Shown here: positions 15,645 to 24,071 of the stretch, in pieces
How the letters are laid out: each line of letters starts with the position of its first letter
Numbering within the stretch: the stretch's first letter is position 1
Assembly: GCA_937877655.1 (NCBI GenBank)
Contig: CALFJC010000038.1
Location: 1-38,217 of the forward strand
DNA length: 38,217 nt
Origin: an uncultured Selenomonadales bacterium
GTDB taxonomy: Bacteria > Bacillota > Negativicutes > Selenomonadales > Selenomonadaceae
Direction of reading: 5' to 3'
The notes under the pieces: generated by a model
Databases searched by the model: none
Seen by the model: the letters and a program-made list of their open reading frames with translations, nothing else
What the model was told of the DNA's origin: nothing
Translations under genes and position numbers: made by a program

Positions 15645-16454
15645 AAAAATTATCGACGCCAAAATTTTTTCTCCGTGCGAATTGTCAACCTGCCAAAAAA
15701 GTTTCGCGTCGGGCTGAATAATTTCTCTGATAAAATTTTTCGCCTGTTTATCCTCGCCGCCCGTGTGTCGAACAAAAATTTTCTTGCTGTGATTAAATTC
15801 TTCGGGCTCGAACGCGGGAAATTTCACGGCATTTTTAACCGCCTCAAGAACCGTCGCGCCCAAGCCGTAGCCGAACGCCGCCTTGCCCAATTTCAACGGC
15901 GAATTTTTATCGGAACTCATATCCAAAAAAATTCTTGCACCCATGCTGAAAATTTCGTTTGCAACTTCAAAAAGCTCGCCGATAGAAATTTCCCTTTGAT
16001 ACAGGCGGAAGAGAAAAAATTTTTCGGCGGGAAGTATGAAAGAAGTATCGACTTCGCGCAGGCAGTTCAAACAATACTCCGCATTTTTTTTCCGCTCCAT
16101 GTTTTCAAGCACAAAAGGTTTATTCACAAAAGCAACCGTCGCCGCATTGATATTTTTTGAAAAAGAAATAATGCGCGGAAGGGCTTTGACTGCCGCCGAG
16201 CCGCCGATACCCGCCACGAGAATAACAATTTTTGCGTCGCGCAGAGCCATAGAAATACTTTTGTAAATCGTCGGCGGGTCTTGGTTGAGAAAAATATTAT
16301 TCCGCGTCGCACTGGTCAACAAAATATTTTCGTCCTTGCCGACCGAGACGAACTCGACATTTTCTTTTTTGCCGAGACCCATCGCGATCATTTTGACGAC
16401 GGCACGCGCTCCGCCTTCGCCAATGCCGACGATTTTTATTTTCGTCTTGTCCAT
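15600..16454 (-). CDS. Short, divergent FtsZ/tubulin-like paralog
   Basis: A 284-residue protein. The N-terminal part follows FtsZ closely in order: IKIVGIGEGGARAVVKMI (6-23) for the FtsZ IKVIGVGGGG.NAV..MI, VEFVSVGKDENILLTS for the second loop, ILVAGIGGSAAVKALP (78-93) at the position of the GGGTGTG tubulin signature, and VAFVNKPFVLENMERKKNAE for the VVTKPF helix. The signature itself is lost (GIGGSAAV), and the T7-loop N.D.AD pattern that completes the neighbour's GTPase site is not visible. It is also shorter than FtsZ and lacks the FtsA/ZipA-binding tail. It is probably not a canonical GTPase; role unknown. It starts 3 bases after serS. Confidence 0.7.
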   Translation of the reverse strand: MDKTKIKIVGIGEGGARAVVKMIAMGLGKKENVEFVSVGKDENILLTSATRNNIFLNQDPPTIYKSISMALRDAKIVILVAGIGGSAAVKALPRIISFSKNINAATVAFVNKPFVLENMERKKNAEYCLNCLREVDTSFILPAEKFFLFRLYQREISIGELFEVANEIFSMGARIFLDMSSDKNSPLKLGKAAFGYGLGATVLEAVKNAVKFPAFEPEEFNHSKKIFVRHTGGEDKQAKNFIREIIQPDAKLFWQVDNSHGEKILASIIFKGEGIREKGEGIRF

Positions 16455-16457
16455 AAT

Positions 16458-17729
16458 TTACGCCCGAATTTCTTCGACGCCCATATAAGGCACAAGAGCT
16501 TTCGGGATTTTGACGGAGCCGTCCGCCTGCTGACAATTTTCCAAAATCGCGGCGACAGTCCGCCCGACTGCAATTCCCGAACCGTTGAGCGTGTGAACAA
16601 ATTCGGGCTTGGATTTTTTATCGCGTCGGAATTTTATATTGGCGCGGCGCGCTTGATAATCGGTGCAGTTGGAGCAGGAAGAAATTTCGCGATATTTATT
16701 CTGCGCGGGCATCCAAACTTCAATGTCATAAGTTTTTGCGGACGTGAAACTCATATCGCCCGTGCAAAGGAGGACGACGCGATAAGGAATTTCCAAAGTG
16801 CGCAGGACATCTTCGGCGGCGTCAACCATGCTTTCCAATTCCTGCCAAGAATCTTCGGGCTTTGTGAATTTAATCAGCTCGACTTTGTTGAATTGGTGTT
16901 GACGAATCAAGCCGCGAGTATCTCTGCCTGCCGCGCCCGCCTCCGCTCTGAAACACGCCGTGTAACAAGAATAATATTCCGGAAGAGTTTCAGCCGATAA
17001 AATTTCGTCGCGATGAAAATTCGTCATGGGAACTTCCGCCGTCGGCACAAGATACCAATCAAAATTTTCGAGCTTGAACATGTCTTCGGCAAATTTCGGA
17101 AGTTGCCCCGTGCCGATCATGCTGTCGCGGTTGACGATATACGGCGCGAGCATTTCGGTGTAGCCGTGCTTGTTGGCGTGCAAATCCATCATAAAATTTA
17201 TGCAAGCCCTTTCAAGCCGCGCTCCGAGCCCGCGATAAAAAGTGAATCTTGCGCCCGTAACTTTTCCTGCGCGGTCGAAGTCAAAAATATTTAAAGCCGT
17301 TCCGATTTCCCAATGCGCTTTCGGCTCAAAATCGAAACTGCGCGGCGTTCCCCATTTGCGAATTTCGGGATTAAAAGTTTCGTCCTTGCCAATCGGAACA
17401 TCTTCGGCGGGAATGTTGGGAATATGCAAAAGTAAATCGCGCAGATTTTTTTCAACGTCGCGGAGCTCGGCATCAAGCTCGGAAATTTTTTTACCAATCT
17501 CGCGAACTTCGGCAGAAATTTCTTCGGTATCTTCGCCCGCCTTTTTCATCGCGCCGATTTTTTTTGAAGTCGCATTGCGCTGACTTTTCAGCTGTTCGGT
17601 CTCAACGAGAATTGCGCGGCGTTTCTGCTCCAATTCGCTGAAGTTGTCAAGGTTCAGATTGTTGTTCCGATTTTTTAACATTGTGCGAATCAAATTCAAA
17701 TTATCGCGTACAAATTTCATATCAAGCAA
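16458..17729 (-). CDS. serS: Seryl-tRNA synthetase
   Basis: A 423-residue class II synthetase charging tRNA(Ser) and, in most bacteria, tRNA(Sec). The N-terminal arm is a long coiled coil (about 30-100). Motif 2 is CFRAEAGAAGRDTRGLIRQH and motif 3 is the region GSGIAVGRTVAAILEN near the C-terminus. I choose the TTG start at 17729..17727, giving MLDMKFVRDNLNLIR: GGAGGT lies 7 bases upstream and SerRS proteins typically begin MLD. The ATG three codons later would leave a 16-base spacing. No T-box is recognisable; instead the leader contains a duplicated start region. Confidence 0.95.
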   Translation of the reverse strand: MLDMKFVRDNLNLIRTMLKNRNNNLNLDNFSELEQKRRAILVETEQLKSQRNATSKKIGAMKKAGEDTEEISAEVREIGKKISELDAELRDVEKNLRDLLLHIPNIPAEDVPIGKDETFNPEIRKWGTPRSFDFEPKAHWEIGTALNIFDFDRAGKVTGARFTFYRGLGARLERACINFMMDLHANKHGYTEMLAPYIVNRDSMIGTGQLPKFAEDMFKLENFDWYLVPTAEVPMTNFHRDEILSAETLPEYYSCYTACFRAEAGAAGRDTRGLIRQHQFNKVELIKFTKPEDSWQELESMVDAAEDVLRTLEIPYRVVLLCTGDMSFTSAKTYDIEVWMPAQNKYREISSCSNCTDYQARRANIKFRRDKKSKPEFVHTLNGSGIAVGRTVAAILENCQQADGSVKIPKALVPYMGVEEIRA

Positions 17730-17819
17730 GAAAATTACCTCCTGAAAAAATTTTTTATGGCATTTGAACGCGGCGACAGATTGAAAATTTTCAAAATGTC
17801 CGGACGCGAAAATTGTTCC

Positions 17820-17836
17820 GCCGCTTTTAAAGCGGC
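17820..17836 (-). other. Hairpin at the leader mini-ORF stop codon
   Basis: GCCGCTT (17820-17826) and AAGCGGC (17830-17836) form a 7-bp stem whose 3-base loop is the stop codon of the mini-ORF. No T-run follows, so it is not a simple terminator. Confidence 0.6.
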
Positions 17837-17862
17837 TCGCGTGCAAATTTCATGTCAAGCAA
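17827..17862 (-). CDS. Eleven-codon leader mini-ORF upstream of serS
   Basis: TTG-started frame coding MLDMKFAREPL, nearly the same as the first residues of SerRS (MLDMKFVRD). It is behind a perfect GGAGGT at the same 7-base-type spacing. It ends in TAA inside a hairpin. It lies after the proposed promoter, so it should be transcribed. It contains no serine codon, so classical attenuation by serine starvation is not supported. It may be a decayed duplicate that still captures ribosomes. Confidence 0.45.
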   Translation of the reverse strand: MLDMKFAREPL

Positions 17863-17895
17863 AAAAATTACCTCCTCAAAAAATTTTTTGGAGGT

Positions 17896-17924
17896 ATTTT
17901 AACAAAGGGTAAAAACTTTTTCAA
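17896..17924 (-). promoter_or_regulatory. Promoter for serS
   Basis: TTGAAA (17924-17919) and TAAAAT (17901-17896), 17 bases apart on the minus strand. The -35 box overlaps the stop codon of the upstream gene. Transcription would start near 17889. Confidence 0.6.
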
Positions 17925-19924
17925 CGCGGCGTCAAAGGTTTTAATTCTTCGGAGATATTTTTGTAAATGAATTCGCTCGCCAACATGCCGTTGAGTTTCG
18001 GGTAGTTGAGATATTTATCAAAAACTTTTTTGCGCTCGGCGGCTTTGAAGTCGTCGCCTTCAATAAAGACGCGCTGAATCATGGCGGCGATACCGTCCAA
18101 ATCTTGTCCGTCAACAAGATAAGAAGCATTTAAAATTTCTTTTCCGAGTTCATTCTGCACCCCGCCCCCGAGACGAGTCAAATAAATCATCGGCTTATCG
18201 ACATATTGGTATTCGGCGGTAAAAGAGCCGCTGTCATGAATCATGCCGTCGCTCGTGGCGAAAATATCTTGATAGTAAGTTCCCGTGTAAACCTGCGCAT
18301 TCGGCAGGTCATCCCATTTTTGGAAATAATCTCTCAAGGCTTCATTGGACGGGAAAATTTTTTCCTGTATTGCCGACCGAAATAAAATCGGATGCGGCTT
18401 GACAACCCAAGAAGTTTCGGGATGCGCTTTGGCAAATTCGTACATGAATTGATAATTCCACTGAAAAGTGGCGTAGCGAGCCCCGGCGACTATCGACCAA
18501 TGCGGAGCCCAAATAATTTTTTTAGCATCGGGGCGAATCATTTTCCAATCGAAATGAAATTTTGAGTCGGGTTTGAAAAAAACATCCTGCTTGGGATAAC
18601 CGCTGTAAAAACCGCGCGGCATCCCGAATTTATTTGATTTTTTTCTTCTGTTCATCTCGACAATCGAAGAAAAAAACATTTTCCACAAAATGTTTTGCAG
18701 AGGATACTTGGTCGAAGAGCCGGATACATTTAACGCGTAAGCAATGTGAACTATCAAAGTTTCTTTTACTTTAATGTTTGCAAGCTTAAAAGCAGCGGGT
18801 ACCCAATCAGGATACGGTTTCAAGCGAAAGAGAATATCCTGTTTCGGAATATCAAGAGAATCTCGTTTCATCTCAAGCACATTTAAGCCGCGTGCTTTGA
18901 ATTTCTCGGAATCTTTCAGGAACTCATCGCGTTGAAATTCATTCGGTTTATCTGTCAGCGCAAAAATCGTGGGCTCGAAACGTTTATCCTGCGCGAACAA
19001 ATTATAAACGTCATCTCCGCACCAATGAGCAGAATAATCGAAATAGAAACCGACTTTGACTTTATCTTTGCGGCGAATATTTTTTACGGTTATGTCGAAA
19101 AGGCGATTTGTCAATTCGTTGTAATCGTCTTTCGGAAAAATATCCGCCAAATTTGCAAGATAGCTGTAAGGCAAATCGGAAAAGACACGCGCCATTAAAT
19201 CCATGCAAATTTCTCTCGATAAAGTTTCGGAAAGTCTGTTGAAATCTTCAAAAGCCAATATACAGAAAATATGATGAATCAACGGCTTGTCGTCATTCGG
19301 AAAATTTTTATCTCGCGGAAAGTGTTTGGAAAATAAATTGAAAAAGTCTTCGTTCGCGGCGCAAATATCTTTTGGCGAAATGATACCTTTGAGATAAAGT
19401 TGTACGCTTAGTAAAGCCGTGACTGCCGCCGCGCCTTCCGAATTCAAATGCGTTTTGTCTTGAAATAATTTGTCGGAAAGACTGATGTCAAGCAAATCGA
19501 CAAACGCCGCCTCAAATTTTTTCACAACCCTTTTAATCGCGTCGCGAAAAAGTTTCACGGCGTCGGCTTTGTAAGTTTTTTTAATCGTCGGGTGAACGGG
19601 CAAGACAACTGCAACAGGTTTTGCGCCGTTATCGAGGCAGAGCTTGAAATAATCTTCCAAAACTTTTTCTTCAACCGTTTGAACAGACGACAAGCCGACA
19701 AGAACGAATTTAATCGTGCCGGGCTTAACCTGCGCGAAAAAATTTTTGGCAATCAGAAAACTCTGCTGAAGATTTTGATTGACGTCGGCAAAAATTATTC
19801 TCCCTAAATTATCATCTTTGCATAAATCAGCGCGAGGAAGGAATTTCAAATCCAAATTGTCGCGCATGTACTCGTTGCCCGTCACAAAAAAATCTGCGCG
19901 GAACTTTTCCTTTAAATTTTTCAT
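17921..19924 (-). CDS. Fusion of an SGNH-like domain and a CDP-glycerol glycerophosphotransferase-type domain
   Basis: A 667-residue protein. Residues 1-190 resemble the C-terminal part of the SGNH-fold gene at 13626-14747: VTGNEYMRDNLDL, VLVGLSSVQT, and a closing block FQDKTHLNSEGAAAVTALL with the esterase-type D..HLN. From about 290 to the end it matches TagB/TagF-type glycerophosphotransferases: IIWAPHWSIV, SWVVKPHPILF and SDGMIHDSGSFTAEYQYVDKP contain the expected active-site histidines and the HD.S..EY pattern. It probably transfers a polyol-phosphate onto a surface polymer while the first domain adds or removes an acyl group; this coupling is inference. ATG follows GAGGTGA. No membrane segment is evident. 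Confidence 0.72.
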   Translation of the reverse strand: MKNLKEKFRADFFVTGNEYMRDNLDLKFLPRADLCKDDNLGRIIFADVNQNLQQSFLIAKNFFAQVKPGTIKFVLVGLSSVQTVEEKVLEDYFKLCLDNGAKPVAVVLPVHPTIKKTYKADAVKLFRDAIKRVVKKFEAAFVDLLDISLSDKLFQDKTHLNSEGAAAVTALLSVQLYLKGIISPKDICAANEDFFNLFSKHFPRDKNFPNDDKPLIHHIFCILAFEDFNRLSETLSREICMDLMARVFSDLPYSYLANLADIFPKDDYNELTNRLFDITVKNIRRKDKVKVGFYFDYSAHWCGDDVYNLFAQDKRFEPTIFALTDKPNEFQRDEFLKDSEKFKARGLNVLEMKRDSLDIPKQDILFRLKPYPDWVPAAFKLANIKVKETLIVHIAYALNVSGSSTKYPLQNILWKMFFSSIVEMNRRKKSNKFGMPRGFYSGYPKQDVFFKPDSKFHFDWKMIRPDAKKIIWAPHWSIVAGARYATFQWNYQFMYEFAKAHPETSWVVKPHPILFRSAIQEKIFPSNEALRDYFQKWDDLPNAQVYTGTYYQDIFATSDGMIHDSGSFTAEYQYVDKPMIYLTRLGGGVQNELGKEILNASYLVDGQDLDGIAAMIQRVFIEGDDFKAAERKKVFDKYLNYPKLNGMLASEFIYKNISEELKPLTPR

Positions 19925-20021
19925 TGAATCACCTCAAAAATTTTTCCAAAGCTTAGCAAAATTGGCTTTGTAAATCAAATTTTTTGTGATAAGGTTTAGA
20001 AAAAAATTGGAGGAGTAAATT

Positions 20022-21338
20022 ATGATTGCGGAACGCGGAACTCGCGACAAGTTGGAAAAATATTTTGATTTAAATCGCCCGCTGAAAATCACTTTGCAGA
20101 TTCAGGGCGCGGCGACTTACGATTTTTGTTGCTTCGGCGTCGATAAGGACGAAAAACTTTCCGATGATCGTTACATGATTTTTTATAATCAGCTGTCTTC
20201 GCCGCGCAGGGAAATTATCGGCGCGGAAATTCCTTCGGGCATGGAATTTACAATCAGATTGAACGATTTACCCGAAAAAATTCAAAAGCTGGTGTTCACG
20301 GGCTCGATAGACGGCGCGGGCGTCATGCGCGAAATTTCTTCGCATAAAATTTTTATCGGCGATCAAATTTCGGCGGAGTTTGTCGGCGCGGATTTTGAAA
20401 AAGAAAAAGCAATCACGTCGCTTGAAATTTATCGCAAGAACGGCTGGCGATTTAATGTTGTGGCTCGCGGATTCAACGGCGGCTTGGATACTTTGCTTGC
20501 CTTTTACGGCGGCGAAGAAATAAAAAATGTGGCTCCGCCGCCGCCCGAACCGCCCAAAAAAATTTCTCTGGAGAAAAAAATTCAAGACGGGGCTCCAAAA
20601 TTAATTTCGCTCGTCAAACCGCTAAAAGTCGAGTTGGAAAAAAGAAATTTGCTGGACGTGACGGCTCGCGTCGCGCTTGTTATGGACATTTCGGGCTCAA
20701 TGACCGACAGCTACGAAAACGGCACCGTTCAGGAGATTGTAAATAAAATTTTGCCCGTTGCAGTTCAATTCGACGACGACGGCGAACTTGATTTTTGGTA
20801 TTTCGGCGACCGTTGCGAACGTCGTCCCTCCGTCAACATGAAAAATTATGAACAAGCCGTCCCGCGCAGTTGGCAAAAATTGATGAGCAGTCTCGGCTAC
20901 GGCACGGATGAAATTGTTGTCATGAAAGAAGTTGTTGCCGAATACGAAAACAGCCGATTGCCCGCGTATGTCGTTTTCATTACCGACGGCGGCTTTTTCA
21001 ACAAGGACAGGATTAAAAATTTTCTGATTGAGGCTTCGTACCTGCCGATTTTTTGGCAATTTGTCGGCGTGGACGGTTCGGGCTACGGACTTCTTGAGGA
21101 GCTCGACAACATGGACGGGCGTTATGTCGACAATGCGAATTTTTTCGCGCTTGATGATTTTAAATCCGTCTCGAATAAGGAACTTTACTCGCGACTTTTG
21201 AATGAATTTCCTTCGTGGCTTAAGCTTTGCAAAAATAACGGCGTGCTTGACGGCTCGGCTAAAAAATTTCGTCCGAATAATCCGCCGCCGCCCGAAAAAT
21301 CTTTCCGTGACAGAGTCAAAAACATTTTCGGCTTCTAA
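20022..21338 (+). CDS. TerD-domain and von Willebrand factor A fusion (TerF-like)
   Basis: A 438-residue cytosolic protein. Residues about 15-165 form a TerD/CABP-type domain (FDLNRPLKITLQIQG, DFCCFGVDKDEKLSDD, FYNQLSSPRREI), which binds calcium in characterised members. A proline-rich linker (APPPPEPPKK, 171-180) leads to a vWA domain with a complete MIDAS: D222-x-S224-x-S226 (MDISGSM), T295 (GYGTDE) and D322 (ITDGG). This order matches TerF of tellurite/stress-response (ter) loci. No other ter genes (terB, terC, terZ) are in the window. ATG follows GGAGGAG. It converges on the coiled-coil gene, sharing a bidirectional terminator. Confidence 0.85.
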   Translation: MIAERGTRDKLEKYFDLNRPLKITLQIQGAATYDFCCFGVDKDEKLSDDRYMIFYNQLSSPRREIIGAEIPSGMEFTIRLNDLPEKIQKLVFTGSIDGAGVMREISSHKIFIGDQISAEFVGADFEKEKAITSLEIYRKNGWRFNVVARGFNGGLDTLLAFYGGEEIKNVAPPPPEPPKKISLEKKIQDGAPKLISLVKPLKVELEKRNLLDVTARVALVMDISGSMTDSYENGTVQEIVNKILPVAVQFDDDGELDFWYFGDRCERRPSVNMKNYEQAVPRSWQKLMSSLGYGTDEIVVMKEVVAEYENSRLPAYVVFITDGGFFNKDRIKNFLIEASYLPIFWQFVGVDGSGYGLLEELDNMDGRYVDNANFFALDDFKSVSNKELYSRLLNEFPSWLKLCKNNGVLDGSAKKFRPNNPPPPEKSFRDRVKNIFGF

Positions 21339-21340
21339 AC

Positions 21341-21377
21341 AAAAAAAATCCTCTCCGATTTTTGAAGAGGATTTTTT
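21341..21377. terminator. Bidirectional terminator between the TerF-like and coiled-coil genes
   Basis: AATCCTCT (21347-21354) pairs with AGAGGATT (21366-21373). It is preceded by eight A and followed by six T, so it works on both strands. Confidence 0.85.
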
Positions 21378-21382
21378 AAAAT

Positions 21383-22141
21383 TTATCTGTCGGCGGACGG
21401 AAGTTGTTTAAAATTTGCGCCCGGCAATGCTTGTAACGCCGATTGTCCTTGCGGCAAAAGATTTTCGTAGCGTTTCAAATATCCTTCGGCAATTTGTTTC
21501 GTGATTTGCCCTGTTTGTTCCAATATTTTTTCCTTTGACGACAAAAAACTTTGCAAAACCAAATTTTGTCGCTCGCTGACTTTTTCAAGTTGCTGTTCGA
21601 TAAATTTTCCCTGTCGATCCATGTCCCGCATAATCTGCGCGGAATAAATTTTATGTTGCGCCGTGCCTTCTTCGTATTGCTCCAAGATTTTCAACAGTTG
21701 GGGCAATTTTTTTGTGTTGTATTCGTCATTGTTCGCCTGAATTCTTTCGCCGACTTCGTTATAAAAATTTTCTATCTCTCGAATTATCGGCAACGAACCT
21801 TCTTCGATTATCGCAATTCGTTTTTGCGCAATTTCGAGCATTCTTTCCTGCAAAATTACAATTTGATTCGCCATAGCCGCCATTCCTTCGGCTCGCGCCT
21901 TTTCTATCGCAAGTTCGCTCATCGTTTGCGCTTTTATCAGTTCAAGTTGCGCGTCGCGCATGAGTTCAATTCGTTCCGCTTCCTTTTCCGCAAGTCGCAA
22001 TTTCGTATCGCGTTCAATTTCCGCCGCACGAACTCTGTCCGGCTCGTAATTGTAACTTCGCGTTGAATTGCTTGACGAACTTTTTGATGATCCGAAGAAT
22101 ATTTTCCCGATAACCTTGCCGATTGTTCCCAAAAGCCCCAT
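21383..22141 (-). CDS. Coiled-coil protein of unknown function
   Basis: A 252-residue protein I do not recognise. It begins with a glycine/hydrophobic segment (MGLLGTIGKVIGKIFFGSS) and a serine-rich stretch, then long charged heptad-like helices from about 35 to 225 (KLRLAEKEAERIELMRD, LAIEKARAEGMAAMANQI, QQLEKVSERQNLVLQSF). The first 17 residues could be an amphipathic membrane anchor. It starts 34 bases after the LamG-type paralog, behind GGAGGAAA, and is probably co-transcribed with it. It faces the TerF-like gene, so a role in the same stress or surface process is possible but unproven. Confidence 0.6.
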   Translation of the reverse strand: MGLLGTIGKVIGKIFFGSSKSSSSNSTRSYNYEPDRVRAAEIERDTKLRLAEKEAERIELMRDAQLELIKAQTMSELAIEKARAEGMAAMANQIVILQERMLEIAQKRIAIIEEGSLPIIREIENFYNEVGERIQANNDEYNTKKLPQLLKILEQYEEGTAQHKIYSAQIMRDMDRQGKFIEQQLEKVSERQNLVLQSFLSSKEKILEQTGQITKQIAEGYLKRYENLLPQGQSALQALPGANFKQLPSADR

Positions 22142-22175
22142 TTTATTTCCTCCAAAACCCTTTCAACCAAAAAAA

Positions 22176-23969
22176 TCAAAGTTTTAAGCTCCGTCTGGTG
22201 GTTTTGATACGTTTCGGTTTGTTTATATCCTTCCGCATTTTGAAGATAAGCGCGTTGAATTCCTTTTCGCGATTCTGAACCGCCTCGCTGTATGCTTTGC
22301 TGTCCGCCAGATATTCAGCAAAATTTTTCCGCCGCAACTCCGCAAATTGATTCAAAACTTCTTCCGATATTGCGTCAAGTTCTCTGATGTGAATAAAATT
22401 CGTGATTTCGTCTATCGAAATGTTCAAAAGCGGCTCCGCCCAACGCAAAAGAAAAATTCTTTCTTCCGTTTTGTCGCGTGAGAAAATTATTTCCTGCAAA
22501 TCGCGCTGAAATTTCTCTGCCAATTTGTAAAGTGCGCTCTCCGTCTCCAATTTTTCCTGCAATTCGCCGCCATTTTCAAATGCAAACTTTTGGTAAATGT
22601 TTTTCCGCTCTTTTAAATAGAAATTCGCAACCGAATCCCTGTATTCAGCCAAAATTCTCAACACTTCAACCGCTGAATATAAAAAATTCCCTTTCAGCGC
22701 GAACTCGACAAGCGGCAAAAACCTTTTCTCTATCAAAAATCTTTTTTTCTGCCAATCGTCATACCATTCCGAAAAAATTACATCTTCAACGCTTTCCTTG
22801 CGACAAATCGCCGCAAATTCTTCGCGTAAACCGGTTTTGAACGCTTTGTAATTTTCGCTCCACTCAACTTGTGATTCCGCTATTCTCGAAACATAATATT
22901 CATTTTCATCAAAGAAATTTATTCGTTCCATCGCTTTATTTATCATATTCAAAAAATTTTCCGCGACAAACCGAAAATCTGCGCGGTTTTCATAATTTAA
23001 CGCCGCCAATTCGACAAGTGAACTTTCTCTGCAATTTATTTCGTAAATTCGTTGCTCCAACTTCTCAATTTGCGCCTTCACGCCCAAAATTTTATTTTTT
23101 ACGTCTTCCATGCTGAGTTGAAACTCTTGCGAAAAAAATTTTTGCCGAGATTCAAGCAATTTGTTTTCGTCTTCCGTCAATTTCGGGCTCCAAACATATT
23201 TCTCCGATAATTTCATTGCGATTGCAGAGAATTTTTGTCGAATTTCCTGTTTTGAGGTCTCATAAATTTTCAATCTGTCAATCAGCAAATCCGACAAAGA
23301 TTTTATCGCGGCATTGTATCGGAAAAGCGAATTGGAAATTTCATCGAGATTGTAGCCCGCCAAAATTTTTTCGCGGTCGAAAGGCAAATAATATTTTTTT
23401 AAGCCGAGCCGATCAAACGAAACATTTTCATAAAGCCCGATTTCTTTATCCGAAATTATCACGTTGGAAATAAGAATGCTTTGGTCGCTGTAAATAAAAA
23501 AATTATCGAAAGAATCGCCGTGATTTACGTCGCCGCCGTAAAAAGACGATTTTAAGTTGCCGTCTATGTAAAATTCGATTGTTCCGTTTGAATTATCGGA
23601 GTTCATGTGCAGAAAAAACGTGTGGAAAGAGTTTTTTGCGAATGTGGATTCGTTTATTTGTCTGTACGAAGTGCTTTCATTGACAAATAACCATCCGTTT
23701 TGAGTTATTGAAGTTTGTCCGCTAAAAAAGCCACAAAATGTTCCGTCTGAATTACTGTTTTCAATTCCAATTCTGTCGCCGTCCGAATATGAGCTTGTAA
23801 AATAGGCGTCGCACTTCGCCCAAATTTCTTTTGCCGTTGTCGGTATGCCAAAATAAGCCCAACCGATGATTTTATAGGCAAAACCAAATTTGCTGTGCGA
23901 AGTCTCGACAGTTTCTGCCGACGAAGTCAATAAATCAGCCGTGCCGTAATTTTCATATCGCCAAGACAT
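22176..23969 (-). CDS. Modular paralog 1: LamG/ConA-like N-terminal domain on the shared helical region
   Basis: A 597-residue protein with no signal peptide or membrane segment. Residues 1-185 look like a beta-sandwich recognition domain of the LamG/concanavalin type: AKCDAYFTSSYSDGDRIGIE, FHTFFLHMNSDNSNGTIEFY and IDGNLKSSFYGG. From about 225 a charged helical region runs to the end. It is shared with the proteins at 24072-25901 and 27181-28891 (LTEDENKLLESRQKF, WYDDWQKKRFLIEKR, LQEIIFSRDKTEERIFLLRW), with about 80 percent identity to paralog 2 over the last 190 residues. I start at ATG 23969, 7 bases after GGAGGT; the earlier GTG lies within that site. Function unknown. Confidence 0.7.
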   Translation of the reverse strand: MSWRYENYGTADLLTSSAETVETSHSKFGFAYKIIGWAYFGIPTTAKEIWAKCDAYFTSSYSDGDRIGIENSNSDGTFCGFFSGQTSITQNGWLFVNESTSYRQINESTFAKNSFHTFFLHMNSDNSNGTIEFYIDGNLKSSFYGGDVNHGDSFDNFFIYSDQSILISNVIISDKEIGLYENVSFDRLGLKKYYLPFDREKILAGYNLDEISNSLFRYNAAIKSLSDLLIDRLKIYETSKQEIRQKFSAIAMKLSEKYVWSPKLTEDENKLLESRQKFFSQEFQLSMEDVKNKILGVKAQIEKLEQRIYEINCRESSLVELAALNYENRADFRFVAENFLNMINKAMERINFFDENEYYVSRIAESQVEWSENYKAFKTGLREEFAAICRKESVEDVIFSEWYDDWQKKRFLIEKRFLPLVEFALKGNFLYSAVEVLRILAEYRDSVANFYLKERKNIYQKFAFENGGELQEKLETESALYKLAEKFQRDLQEIIFSRDKTEERIFLLRWAEPLLNISIDEITNFIHIRELDAISEEVLNQFAELRRKNFAEYLADSKAYSEAVQNREKEFNALIFKMRKDINKPKRIKTTRRSLKL

Positions 23970-23988
23970 TTTAACCACCTCCGCCGCG

Positions 23989-24018
23989 ATTATAGCATAC
24001 GCGCCGCTGTTTTGACAA
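23989..24018 (-). promoter_or_regulatory. Promoter of paralog 1
   Basis: TTGTCA (24018-24013), 18 bases, then extended -10 TGC-TATAAT (hexamer 23994-23989). Only 19 bases separate the -10 box from the ATG, so the transcript begins just before the ribosome site. Confidence 0.65.
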
Positions 24019-24047
24019 AAAAAATTTGCCGAAAATCATTTCGGCGA
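24017..24047 (-). terminator. Terminator after paralog 2
   Basis: On the minus strand GCCGAAA (24045-24039) pairs with TTTCGGC (24034-24028) around loop TGAT, followed by AAATTTTTTTT. It overlaps the -35 box of the next promoter. Confidence 0.75.
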
Positions 24048-24071
24048 GAAATGTTGCGGCATTTTTACGAT

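Larger units (their letters stand above)
17711..17891 (-). repeat. Duplicated serS start region (direct repeat)
   Basis: The block covering the serS ribosome site and first codons (17711-17758) recurs about 133 bases upstream at 17844-17891, with about 44 of 47 bases matching across CAAATTTCAT.TCAAGCAA.AAAATTACCTCCT. The upstream copy has its own GGAGGT and TTG start. Confidence 0.85.

Noticed and set aside
17711..17924. T-box riboswitch before serS
   Set aside because: I looked for the T-box sequence and a stem I specifier loop and saw neither; the leader similarity is a duplication of the serS start.
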